Of a stretch of 14,045 bases of DNA, positions 1 to 8,500 are shown in pieces. This DNA is from an uncultured Verrucomicrobiales bacterium (lineage in GTDB: Bacteria > Verrucomicrobiota > Verrucomicrobiia > Verrucomicrobiales > Akkermansiaceae). Positions within the stretch are counted from its first letter, which is position 1; each line of letters starts with the position of its first letter. The notes under the pieces are model-generated. The model was not told the origin of the DNA. It worked only from the letters and a program-made list of their open reading frames with translations, and made no database searches. The DNA is taken from assembly GCA_937916135.1 (NCBI GenBank), contig CALFTQ010000119.1:1-14045 (forward strand). Reading direction: 5' to 3'. The position numbers and the translations under genes were made by a program.

Positions 1-1205
1 TTTCTCATCCTGAACCCAGTAGGCTTCATCGATGACTTTGGCGCGATTCCACGCAAATACTCGGATTCTGAACGCAGCTTTTTACTCATGTAGCGGATGG
101 CCTCCAGAACATAAGCGCGGTGCGAGAGCATCCAGATGCCAAGCTCGTGGTTTTCTGTGCCATTGGTGCAGTGGCAGCGGCTGATATGGAGCGAGAGCAT
201 GAGCTCGGAGTAGCGATTCCAGGCGGCTATGGATTCATCGAACAGGCGCAGCACCTCCGCATCATGCAACAACTCCTTCCGCAAGCTTGCTATCTCCTGG
301 TTCTGAATGTTGAGCCAGAGCTTGTGTGCCGAGATAATCAAATCAATGTTGCTGTGTTTCCCGAGAGCGTATTCCTGCATGGGGGAAAGCGTGGAGCGGA
401 TGGACTCCGGGGCGTTGGCTGGAACCACAAAATGATTGAGCTTCGGGGAGGTGGTATCCGGCCCCAGTTCGCCCACGGGGGGTGTATACCAGCAGGCGTG
501 TCTGGCAAAGCTGTCGGCATCCTGACGAATGGCGTAGCGAAGTGCAGTCCATACCTGGTCACTGCGATTCCAGAGGCCGGGCTGCTGGGTAAGTTCTTTG
601 GCATAATAGGTTTCGGCAAAGAGCCCGGTTTTGTGCAGCCAGTTGCGGCAGGCTTCCTCCACCTGAGCCACCGCCTCCATGCTTTGAGTGAGTTTCGTGA
701 GATAGCGAGCGTATTCCTGCGGGTAGCATTGTTTGTAATTCCGGAGCTCCTCTACGGTATACACATCGGCGTATTCGCACGAGTTGCCGATAATGCCGTC
801 GGTCAGAATCTTGCGCAGGGGGAAGAGAGCCAATTCCTGCGAAATCACAGCAGAGAGTTCTTCTCCCCTATCAGGGAAATCGGAATAATGCGCCGTCATT
901 TGCGTGCTGGCTCCATGCTGCATGAGCAACTGCACAATGGCCGTGTGGCCGTTTTTGATAGCGATACCCACGGGGGTATAGTTGCCCATATTCCGCACAT
1001 TGACTTCTGCCCCTTGTTGCAAAAGAATGCGAACTTTTTCTGTATCACCTTGCTCGCAAGCCTCAAATAGCTCGGGCGTAAGCGTTGAGGTATCTGTTAC
1101 AATGGGTGGCATTTCCGCTTCCATGCCTGTTTGAACAGGCGTGGAGAGTGCGGGCACAGCCGCAAAAAGGCAAAGAGCAGGACATACGAAAGGTCGCAGA
1201 TTCAT
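1..1205 (-). CDS. Exported ankyrin-repeat protein (3' end missing)
   Basis: An open frame of 401 codons runs from the ATG at 1205 to the left edge with no stop, so the C-terminus is outside the window. The first ~26 residues (MNLRPFVCPALCLFAAVPAL...) have a basic start and a hydrophobic core typical of a Sec signal peptide, so the protein probably acts in the periplasm or envelope. Residues ~44-105 hold about two ankyrin repeats, with the motifs 'LFEACEQGDTEKVRILLQQG' and 'TPVGIAIKNGHTAIVQLLMQ'. The remaining ~295 residues are not ankyrin-like. They are helical, with several Trp and Cys residues (for example 'EEACRNWLHKTG', 'SIAAWNRYSELM', 'HISRCHC'), and only distantly recall LprI/DUF1311-type domains; I do not claim that family. 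The promoter just upstream overlaps the end of the neighbouring lipoprotein gene. Codons look slightly more A/T-rich than in the neighbours. Ankyrin repeats bind proteins, but the partner is unknown. Confidence 0.85.
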   Translation of the reverse strand, partial: MNLRPFVCPALCLFAAVPALSTPVQTGMEAEMPPIVTDTSTLTPELFEACEQGDTEKVRILLQQGAEVNVRNMGNYTPVGIAIKNGHTAIVQLLMQHGASTQMTAHYSDFPDRGEELSAVISQELALFPLRKILTDGIIGNSCEYADVYTVEELRNYKQCYPQEYARYLTKLTQSMEAVAQVEEACRNWLHKTGLFAETYYAKELTQQPGLWNRSDQVWTALRYAIRQDADSFARHACWYTPPVGELGPDTTSPKLNHFVVPANAPESIRSTLSPMQEYALGKHSNIDLIISAHKLWLNIQNQEIASLRKELLHDAEVLRLFDESIAAWNRYSELMLSLHISRCHCTNGTENHELGIWMLSHRAYVLEAIRYMSKKLRSESEYLRGIAPKSSMKPTGFRMR

Positions 1206-1238
1206 CGTATTTGGAAGATGGTTATTTGTTACGGTGTC

Positions 1239-1267
1239 ATGTTACCAGAATCCGGAAGGCTCGGCAA
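1239..1267 (-). promoter_or_regulatory. Sigma70-like promoter of the partial ankyrin gene
   Basis: Read on the minus strand, TTGCCG (1262-1267) and TAACAT (1239-1244) are separated by 17 nt, with TGG directly before the -10 (extended -10). The expected start lies about 26 nt before the ATG at 1205. The -35 box is immediately downstream of the stop codon of the lipoprotein gene (1271-1273). Both hexamers are only 4/6 matches, so the call rests mainly on spacing and the TGn element. Confidence 0.45.
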
Positions 1268-1270
1268 GTC

Positions 1271-1990
1271 TCATCCGTGCGGGGAAATGGCCTCGGCCGC
1301 GTTTACCAGTACCCATAAGACAATGCCGCCGGGAATGGCGATGGCACTTTCTGCGGCAAAGAGAACGATATTGCCCACGGTATCCACGCACCAGACCGGT
1401 CCGTATGCCGCATAGTATCCAAGGGTTCGAGACCCTTCTGCCGCGGGGATGGCTGGGGTGGAGCAGTAGCCGGAGTCCTGATTGGGCTGCAGGCTTTCCG
1501 GGCAGAAACTCAGCACCTTGCCGAGTGCACGAGCCTTCCGGAAATCGGGAGATGCGGGGGCAATGACGGTAGCGGCGGCAGCATTGCGCGACTTCCTTAC
1601 CACTATCTCCTCATGCCGGGGATTCAACTCTTTCAGGCAATTAGTCGCTTCTTCATCGGTCAGCAGAAATAACCACAGCTTCGCCGTGGCAGGCTCCGGT
1701 TCATAGCGCACAAATCTGCCGAGCGGCGTTTCCATGTCGGCAAAGCGCAATCCGAACAGCGGCACATCTTCCTTGCCCATGTACACGGTCAACGGCACAT
1801 AGTAGCAGCCGTTCAGTTCGTAGAGCGTGAATTGCCGGCGGGAATCCTGGTAGCGTCCGGCTTCGTTCAGGTTAATGATAGGAACCCGCCTGTCTGCCGG
1901 CTCCAGCTGTTCTACCAGGTTCAGTCTGGTACACCCCACCGACGCAAGGCACAAAGCAGTGCAGGCAAGGAGTCTGGCGATGTGGAGCAT
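1271..1990 (-). CDS. Probable lipoprotein of unknown function
   Basis: A 239-residue protein that I cannot assign to a family. From the ATG at 1990 it begins MLHIARLLACTALCLASVGC, a short hydrophobic signal ending in Cys20. The -1 Gly and -2 Val fit a lipobox, but the -3 Ser is non-consensus, so lipidation is likely rather than certain. The middle contains aromatic, possibly beta-rich stretches (for example 'LYELNGCYYVPLTVYMGKED' and 'AKLWLFLLTDEEATNC'). The last ~30 residues (207-239) are hydrophobic, with 'IPGGIVLWVLVNAAEAI', and may form a second membrane-associated segment. A TTG at 2032 would add 14 residues behind a purine-rich stretch that looks like a ribosome site. However, that TTG lies upstream of the likely -10 box (2023-2028) and the purines lie in the promoter spacer, so 1990 is preferred. 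The gene is divergent from the large ankyrin gene and followed after 65 nt by the partial ankyrin gene. Confidence 0.8.
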   Translation of the reverse strand: MLHIARLLACTALCLASVGCTRLNLVEQLEPADRRVPIINLNEAGRYQDSRRQFTLYELNGCYYVPLTVYMGKEDVPLFGLRFADMETPLGRFVRYEPEPATAKLWLFLLTDEEATNCLKELNPRHEEIVVRKSRNAAAATVIAPASPDFRKARALGKVLSFCPESLQPNQDSGYCSTPAIPAAEGSRTLGYYAAYGPVWCVDTVGNIVLFAAESAIAIPGGIVLWVLVNAAEAISPHG

Positions 1991-2022
1991 GTTCGTATCT
2001 AAGCGTGTATCTGTCAGGCGAC

Positions 2023-2051
2023 ATTGTATCAATTCCCTCCCCTCTGTTCAA
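2023..2051 (-). promoter_or_regulatory. Sigma70-like promoter of the lipoprotein gene
   Basis: On the minus strand TTGAAC (2046-2051) is followed after 17 nt by TACAAT (2023-2028), with TGA before the hexamer (extended -10). The -10 is a 5/6 match. It lies 32 nt before the ATG at 1990, predicting a leader of about 25 nt. Its position rules against the alternative TTG start at 2032. Confidence 0.55.
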
Positions 2052-2122
2052 GTTTGGATGACATTTTTCGTCTATTTTTGCACCTGTGCCCCCCATATTT
2101 CTATTCTCTACAAAATCTTTGG

Positions 2123-2136
2123 GACACGCGTGTGTC
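2123..2136. promoter_or_regulatory. Palindrome between divergent promoters, possible operator
   Basis: ACACGCGTGT (2124-2133) is a perfect 10-bp palindrome; alternatively GACAC/GTGTC forms a 5-bp stem around GCGT (2123-2136). It sits between the two divergent -35 boxes, about 30 bp upstream of the plus-strand -35 and about 72 bp from the minus-strand one. That is a reasonable position for a dimeric regulator to act on the ankyrin gene. There is no second copy in the region, so this is only a candidate. Apart from it and the two promoters I see nothing else in the 211-bp gap. Confidence 0.25.
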
Positions 2137-2162
2137 TGGTACGCTAAAGTAACTTTTTACGT

Positions 2163-2192
2163 TTGACGCTCCGCCCCGGTTGATGGTATACT
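2163..2192 (+). promoter_or_regulatory. Extended -10 promoter of the large ankyrin gene
   Basis: TTGACG (2163-2168, 5/6) and TATACT (2187-2192, 5/6) are separated by 18 nt, and TGG precedes the -10 to give an extended -10. Only 9 nt separate the -10 from the ATG at 2202. Initiation at the usual distance would give a leader of about 1-3 nt, effectively leaderless. Confidence 0.65.
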
Positions 2193-2201
2193 GCGGGAAA
2201 G

Positions 2202-5200
2202 ATGAGATTGAGGATTTCGCGGAAACAAAGCATTCTATGCCTGGCCCTGGCTCTGACTCTACTGGCAGGGTGGGGAGTTGTGCACCTGTCCGGCAGCGAC
2301 CCGATGCTGGAGGAAATAGAGCTTTACGCAGCGGATGAGAATGAATATGCCGCAGCCCTGGCGCAACAGCTCGCGGCTATCCGCCAGGGACAAAACGTGA
2401 ACGAAGCTAATGCGGCGGGATACACCCCGCTGATGAATGCAGTTCTGGCGGGAGATTTGAAGGCTGTAGATTACCTGTTGGTCAAAGGCGCACGCCTGCA
2501 CCACCCCGGCCCGGACAATCGCACGGCTGCCGGCATGGCACATCATGAAAAGGTCAGGGAATTGCTGGAAGCCTGTGCCCTTGCAGAACGGAGCCCCAAC
2601 GACCGTGAACGCGAGCAGATGCAACAGAATCTGCGCAGGGCCCACATCAACCCGGACAATCTGAATCAGGCACTGTTCGATGCCATATCTAGCTGGAGTG
2701 GCAGCAGTGTCATGCTGACGGCGCAGGTGCTGGCGCTCGGAGCCAATGCCAACGCTATAAACGAGGAGGGCCGCCATATCCTGCAACAGCGGCACCAGGA
2801 TCCGGGCACCATGGTGCTGCTGCTGCGCCAGGGCAGCAATCCGAACGCCGCACGCGACAGCCAGGGCGCCAGCCACGCCGTGCTCAATACCATCAAGCGG
2901 GATCCCCGCTTTGTGCAGGCTCTGCTTGCAGCCGGAGCTGAAGTAAAGGGCGCCAATGCACTAGCCAGGGCTGCCGGAAAAGGCAACTCTGCACTTGTGC
3001 GGCAATTCCTGGAACGGGGAGCTAATCCCAACGGCGTGGCGGACAACGGCAAAACCGTGCTGGAGCATGCTGTACAGGGGCTGGGAAAGCCCACAGGAAA
3101 CGATGAAACAGCCGGACTTCCCCGCTGCGTGAAGCTGCTGCTGGCAGCAGGCGCAAAAACAGAGTACACCCCGGAAGGGGGCAACCCCCGCTCCCCCCTT
3201 TCACCCGGCGGCGTGAGCATTCTGCCGGAATGCATCCGCCTGCTGGTCGATGCCGGTGCCGATGTCAACGCCCCGAATTCCCGTGGTGCCAATTACGCCC
3301 ACATTGCAGCTTATAAGGAACCCACACGCGAAAACCTCGAACTGCTGGAGGACATCATCGCTGCGGGGGCGGATTTAAAAAAGGCTGACGCCAAGGGGGA
3401 AACGCTCCTCTTCTATGCCCTGCCCGGTCTTTGTGCCCTCCCGGTCGCAGACCCGGATGAAAAGATACGCGAGGAAGCCATTGAGCTGCTGGAGGACTAT
3501 CTGAAAATCATCACGGCAGCCGCCCCCGACCCGGCTGCCCTGGACCGCAATGGAAACACCGCTCTGCATCTGGCAGTCATCCGCCGTGGCACAGCAGATG
3601 ACCGTGTGGTGGAGTTTCTGCTCCGAATGGGGGTAGACCCGGCGGTGAGAAACAATTTCGGGCGCACGGCGCTGGAAGCCATGCTGCGCAACCCCTGCGG
3701 CCCCCGCAGCAAATATGTGGCTCGCCTGCTGACCAGCAAAGGGCCGATGCCCACAGACCCGGGGTTGCAGCTCGTGCTTGCCGCCATGACTGATGATACG
3801 GCGGCCATACGAACGCTGTTGAAAACAAATCCGGGGCAGGACGTTCTGGCAACAGCCCTGGGCTGCGTGCAGAACGCAGCCGCCGCCGATATTCTGCTGC
3901 GAGGCGGTGCCCCCTGCCATTACGAGAACATGGCCTATATGGTGCGCCATGGCAATCCGGATGTAGTGCGCATCTTCGCCAGCCACAGCAAGCTGGAGTA
4001 TCTGGCACCCCACTGGGCCAGCGTGCGAACGGAGGCCATGGCCAGGGCCTTCGTGAAAGCCGGGCTCATGCCCGGAGCCCCGCAGGAAATAGCGAATGAG
4101 AAAGTGCTGCGCTACCTGCTCACCCTGCCGGGGTTCAATGCCAACGGGGCAAGGATGAATCTATCTGCCTGGCGGGATGAAGAAATGCTCCTCCCCTACA
4201 TGGTCGCCCATGGCAGAAGCAAGATGACCCGTCTTCTGCTGGAACACGGAGCTGCAGTGAACGGATATCCAGTCGCCCCGCTCGCGCTGGCCAGAGACAC
4301 AGCCATTGCAGAACTGCTCATCAACAGCGGAGCCGACCTCACATGGCGCAGCGCCGCAGGAGATACCCTGTTGAGCCACCATAAGTCCAAATTGAAACAG
4401 CTCGCCAAAGCATACAAGGACAGCCCGACTGATGACGAGCTGGAAAGTTTCCGGGCGCATCATGACATCGCGGAATTGCTGGAGGATGCCGGTGTCTCCG
4501 ACATCCACCCCCGGAAAGATGAAATCAAGGCAGCTCTGCGCCATCCCCACAGCGAGGAATTGTTCGAAACTGTAGACTTTGTAACAGAGGACTGGAGCGG
4601 CCCGGTGCGTATCTCTGAGCAGGCCATGGTCATGGCCCGGGCTTCCGGCAATACCGATACCGCCAACATCCTCAGCATCGGCCCCGACCGCATCAAATTC
4701 AAGTGGGACCGCTGGGGGTACGGCTATGCCGTTCGCCGGGCGGATGGCCGCTTCCATGAAGTCCCGGATGAAGGCCGCTACCGGGATTTGACTGTTTCCC
4801 CGGAAAAAGCGCCGCACTACTGGCTGGATTTTGCTGACGAACAGGGACAGGAGACCCGGCTTTATGTGCATCCGGATTACCAATATGCAGTGCGCGGCGA
4901 TTCAAAGGCCAGGGGCAGGATTCTCGAGATTCGCCGCGGCCATTCCGGGGCAATGCTCAGAATCAAATGGGATAAGGGCGGGACGACTCAGCTCGTCATG
5001 CTCGGCAGCAGGATTTTCGTTCTCACCCCGGAAACCGCCAGACAGACGCTGAAGGAATACCGCCCCGCCATCAACTTCCATGAAATATCGGTGGCAGGCG
5101 ATTCCTGGCAGGACAGATTAAGGATTTCCCCTGAGTTCATGGTGGCGGCCCGCACAAGCGGCTCGCAGGATACGGCCAGGGTGCAGATGTTCGACAACAA

Positions 5201-5549
5201 CCGGCTTGTCCTGAAATGGGACCGCTGGGGTGAGGAAAGCTTCATCCGCCAGGCAGATGGCAAGTACCACAAGGACAATACCAGTCTCATTGAGGGTGAG
5301 CGGATACGCAACCTGATGCGCCAAGGAAGCAGCGAAATCCGCACCCGGAAATTACGCTTTGCAGGCCCCGGCTGGCAAGACACAGTGCTCATCTCCTTCG
5401 AGCATAAGATTGCCGTGCGCTGCGGTGGCCGTCAGGATGCTGCCACCCTGGTCAGATTCAGCAAGAACAGTTACACCCTGAAGTGGGATAAATATGGCGA
5501 GGAGACATTCATTCGTCAGGCTGATGGTTCCTTCAAAGCCGTCAGATAA
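2202..5549 (+). CDS. Large membrane-anchored/exported ankyrin protein with four C-terminal KWDxWG repeats
   Basis: A 1115-residue protein. Residues 1-31 are a basic n-region (MRLRISRKQS) followed by the hydrophobic run 'ILCLALALTLLAGWGVVHL', either an uncleaved signal anchor or a signal peptide. The bulk should therefore lie outside the cytoplasm. Residues ~70-780 form a long, partly degenerate ankyrin array. Clear copies include 'AAGYTPLMNAVLAGDLKAVD', 'CIRLLVDAGADVNAPNSRG', 'DRNGNTALHLAVIRRGTADD' and 'TRLLLEHGAAVNGYP'. Residues ~786-1115 switch to beta-rich sequence in four repeats, each centred on K-W-D followed by x-W/Y-G (834, 1005, 1094; a divergent KWDKGG at 922). The family's known role is protein binding through ankyrin repeats; the function of the C-terminal repeats is unknown to me. 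The start is fixed by the close promoter. There is no strong ribosome site, only GGGAAAG directly before the ATG. The gene is convergent with the autotransporter gene. The reading frame is intact throughout. Confidence 0.92.
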   Translation: MRLRISRKQSILCLALALTLLAGWGVVHLSGSDPMLEEIELYAADENEYAAALAQQLAAIRQGQNVNEANAAGYTPLMNAVLAGDLKAVDYLLVKGARLHHPGPDNRTAAGMAHHEKVRELLEACALAERSPNDREREQMQQNLRRAHINPDNLNQALFDAISSWSGSSVMLTAQVLALGANANAINEEGRHILQQRHQDPGTMVLLLRQGSNPNAARDSQGASHAVLNTIKRDPRFVQALLAAGAEVKGANALARAAGKGNSALVRQFLERGANPNGVADNGKTVLEHAVQGLGKPTGNDETAGLPRCVKLLLAAGAKTEYTPEGGNPRSPLSPGGVSILPECIRLLVDAGADVNAPNSRGANYAHIAAYKEPTRENLELLEDIIAAGADLKKADAKGETLLFYALPGLCALPVADPDEKIREEAIELLEDYLKIITAAAPDPAALDRNGNTALHLAVIRRGTADDRVVEFLLRMGVDPAVRNNFGRTALEAMLRNPCGPRSKYVARLLTSKGPMPTDPGLQLVLAAMTDDTAAIRTLLKTNPGQDVLATALGCVQNAAAADILLRGGAPCHYENMAYMVRHGNPDVVRIFASHSKLEYLAPHWASVRTEAMARAFVKAGLMPGAPQEIANEKVLRYLLTLPGFNANGARMNLSAWRDEEMLLPYMVAHGRSKMTRLLLEHGAAVNGYPVAPLALARDTAIAELLINSGADLTWRSAAGDTLLSHHKSKLKQLAKAYKDSPTDDELESFRAHHDIAELLEDAGVSDIHPRKDEIKAALRHPHSEELFETVDFVTEDWSGPVRISEQAMVMARASGNTDTANILSIGPDRIKFKWDRWGYGYAVRRADGRFHEVPDEGRYRDLTVSPEKAPHYWLDFADEQGQETRLYVHPDYQYAVRGDSKARGRILEIRRGHSGAMLRIKWDKGGTTQLVMLGSRIFVLTPETARQTLKEYRPAINFHEISVAGDSWQDRLRISPEFMVAARTSGSQDTARVQMFDNNRLVLKWDRWGEESFIRQADGKYHKDNTSLIEGERIRNLMRQGSSEIRTRKLRFAGPGWQDTVLISFEHKIAVRCGGRQDAATLVRFSKNSYTLKWDKYGEETFIRQADGSFKAVR
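4557..5546 (+). repeat. Four tandem ~85-residue KWDxWG repeats (protein level)
   Basis: Within the large ankyrin protein, residues 786-1115 contain four related units whose KWD motifs are at 834, 922, 1005 and 1094, a spacing of 83-89 residues. The three well-conserved units share the order W-S/Q-G/D-x-V/L-x-I-S, then A-R/V-R-x-x-G-x-x-D-T/A-A, then L/F-K-W-D-x-W/Y-G-x-E/G, then F-I-R-Q-A-D-G-x-F/Y. The second unit (around 922) keeps 'YAVRGDSKARG' and KWD but has lost the Trp-Gly. Alternating hydrophobic residues suggest small beta-sheet domains. Confidence 0.75.
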
Positions 5550-5551
5550 TG

Positions 5552-5588
5552 GCAAATCCCCCGGCCCCGTAAAGACCGGGGGATTTGC
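5552..5588. terminator. Shared stem-loop between convergent genes
   Basis: GCAAATCCCCCGG (5552-5564) and CCGGGGGATTTGC (5576-5588) pair perfectly over 13 bp around an 11-nt loop. The element begins 2 nt after the stop of the ankyrin gene and ends 7 nt before the stop of the autotransporter gene, so it can serve both strands. No run of T follows on either strand, so it is an atypical intrinsic terminator and may instead block exonucleases or work with Rho. Confidence 0.7.
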
Positions 5589-5595
5589 GCATCTG

Positions 5596-8500
5596 TCAGA
5601 AGCTGAGCCGATAGCCCACCGTGCCGTTTATATCCATCATGTCAGCCCGGAATTCAAAGCTGCCATCCAGGAATAAATACCCGTAATCCACGCCGATGGG
5701 GACACTGATACCAGCGCCCATTTCCAGGCCCACGCGCCCCATCTCGGCAGAGCGGACCCGCCCGGTGCGGGAACGGAGTGCGCGCAAGGCAATGTCTGCA
5801 TTACTGCGCACATCACCGGCATCCACTTTCAGCAGCATGCGTGCCTCCAGCAGTGAGCGGCGGTTGAGCATGTTTTCCAGCGCGTAAGTCTGTGCTCGCG
5901 CACCCAGGCCGAAGCTCACCGTATCCATTTCCTGGCTGCCGAAATGCAGAGCTGCATCACTCCCGCGTTCCGTGAAGGAATCCAGGGCAGTGTGGCGGTA
6001 GCTGATGTTGAAGATGGGCTGAAGGCAGGCGTTGTTGTCCTCATCCAGCGGGATGACATATCCCAGCTCATAGAGGAAACCGAAGGAGTTCCCATCCGTG
6101 CTGCCGTGTGTTCTGTAGCTTCCGCCCGGGAAGTTCACATGGCGATTCAGCGATACATCCGCCCAGCCGACCGCTGCCACCAGCGTGTGTGTCCACCGGC
6201 GGGCGGCATACCGCCCGAACAGGGTCAGATAGTAATGGTCCATATCCCCCTCGGCATGGTCGGGGCTCTTTGCCTGAAAATCGCCATACATACCGGTAAA
6301 GGCTATGCCCGCAGTAAATGAGGGAGAGAAATCCACATCCACCCCCACGGTTGCGCCCCAGCTGCCAAGCGAGTAGCCGGAATCGGTTCCATCGGCTTTC
6401 AGCTCGCGATGGTCGCCCTCGGCATTCACCCAGGCATTAAAGAGCGGCAGGTCATCGTACTCAAACTGCGGGTCAAGCCCCATGCTGGTAGTACGGTTGC
6501 GGATAGCCTTCAGCTGGCGCTCCAGATCGCCCATCGCCGCCACCCCGAGCGCCGCCACGCCCGCACCGGCAGAGGCCGCCAGCAATCTGTCGGCACTGCG
6601 GCCAGTGGCAGCATCCAGTGCCTGAGTCAGAGCCGCCAGGTCAGGAGATTCCCGCAGCAGGGAGTTCGGGAGCTCCCACATCAGCCCGGCCCCGGCGCGG
6701 GCATTGGCCGAGGCTGCTTTCAATGCATACAGGTTGCGGGTGTCCCTCTGGCTGTTGAAAATGAGCATGCCGTTTTCCACCGTTAGCCAGGCAGATTCAA
6801 TTCCGCGGAAGGGAGTACCGCTGCCCAGCGTGACGGGTACCCGGCCATCACTTCCCAGCTCAGCCGCTTCCACCTGCCCCAGCACCATGGTTCCCTCATC
6901 ACTGAGCGACACAGGCAAGGAGCCGCTGGACTGCAAGGTGACACTGGCGCCATCCTGCACGAGCAGATTGTTCAGATTGAACACCTGTGCATTCTTATCC
7001 GTATCAAAGACAAACACAGAATCAGAACCATCCAGCAGCCGGAGGGAATCCAGTGTAAGCACGGAATTATCCCCCGCCCCGGACTGCACAAAAGTGGTAT
7101 TGCCGCGGTTCTCCAGCGACCATGCCTGTGTGCTCTGCACTTGATTCAGGGAGAAGCGGGCTCCGCCTTTCTCCACAACGAGCGTACCGCTCCCGGAGCC
7201 ATCTGCCAAGGAACCACTGAAGGCTGACTCCCTGAGATTCTGCACGGTGAACGTAGAGCCGCTGGCACGCAACTCACCGTTTCCGGACAAGGAACCGATG
7301 GAGCCCGCACCATTCATAACACCGTTCAGAATCAATGCGCCGGAGCCGGAAAGCGTGCCCTCGAAAGCCGTGGCATTGCCATCCAATTCCATGGCACCCT
7401 CCAGGGCCAGATTGCCATCACCATGCAAGGTATTGATGGTGCTCCCCTGGCCGGTCAGGCGGAGCGTGCCTTCATCAATTTCCAGCCAGTCAGCGGTGAG
7501 AGCACCACCCACCGTAAGGGTTCCGCTGCCGGTCTTGACCAGTTGCACCGCCGCTCCCGCAGAGATATTGCCCTGGAACTCCGTATTGGCCGTATTAATC
7601 TGAATATCCTGCTCAGGAGTCAGCACGCCATCCACCGTGGTCAGCACCTCGTTGTTGAGCAACACGCGAACCACCCCGCTGCTTTCGTTCGTATTGGTCA
7701 CGGCCAGATTCCCCCCGCCCAGCAGGTTATTCACCCAGGCCTGCTGCGTATTATCACCGGGCAGATTCAGCGAAAGTGTATAACCGGAATCCACGAAGGT
7801 GGCTTTGTACGGTTGCAGGCGCGTGTAGTCCGTCACGGTATCATAATCACCGTCCTGCATGACCATGTACACATCGCGCACGGCGCCCTCCAGCACGATG
7901 TTGCCACCGTCAATGCCCAGCACCACCAGCCCCAGGGCCTCGGGGGATGTCGCGCTGTTGGCAAACAAGTCCGCAGCCGTCATTCCGTTCTGCAATTCTA
8001 TTTCCGTATCGGCGATGTGGAGATAGACCGCCTGTCGTTTTCCGCTCAGGATATCCTTCACGCTCTCCATATCCAGCGTCACTACGGTGGAATCCGCAAT
8101 CTGCAAGTTGCCGTTCGCTATGCTGAGCATGTATTGCTCCCCTTCGGCAGGCGTGGCAGCCGCCCCCAGGTTGGAGCTTCCCAGTGTCAGGTAGAGGGAA
8201 TCCACCCCTGTGGCACCGCCTATGGTCAGGTTGCCTTCCATGCCGGCGAGCTGCCCCCCTGCCCCCACGCTTACAGACTGCAACATGTTGCCATCCATAC
8301 CGCCCATGTTCACCACACCGCCCGCAGCCACATCTGCCACCAGGGTTCCCTCCATCGTGGTGAGCGGATTCTGCAAAGTGCCATTGACCAGCGTGAACTG
8401 CCCCGCGCCAAGCTGAGTTGTTCCCGCCCAGCTGCCGGGAAGCGCTGCACTCCCCAGGCGGACCTCGCTGCCCTCATCTATTGTGAGATTCCCGGTGCTC

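Noticed and set aside
120..1070. A 316-codon plus-strand open frame at the left end
   Set aside because: It is antisense to the partial ankyrin gene, whose frame gives a signal peptide and clear ankyrin motifs; the plus-strand product shows no recognisable domain.
1991..2045. TTG start at 2032 for the lipoprotein gene, with a purine-rich Shine-Dalgarno-like stretch upstream
   Set aside because: The TTG lies upstream of the predicted -10 (2023-2028) and the purines lie in the promoter spacer. The ATG at 1990 also gives a cleaner signal peptide.
4161..4883. A 240-codon minus-strand open frame inside the large ankyrin gene
   Set aside because: It is a shadow: the plus-strand frame carries ankyrin and KWDxWG repeats across the same bases, and no promoter or domain supports the antisense frame.
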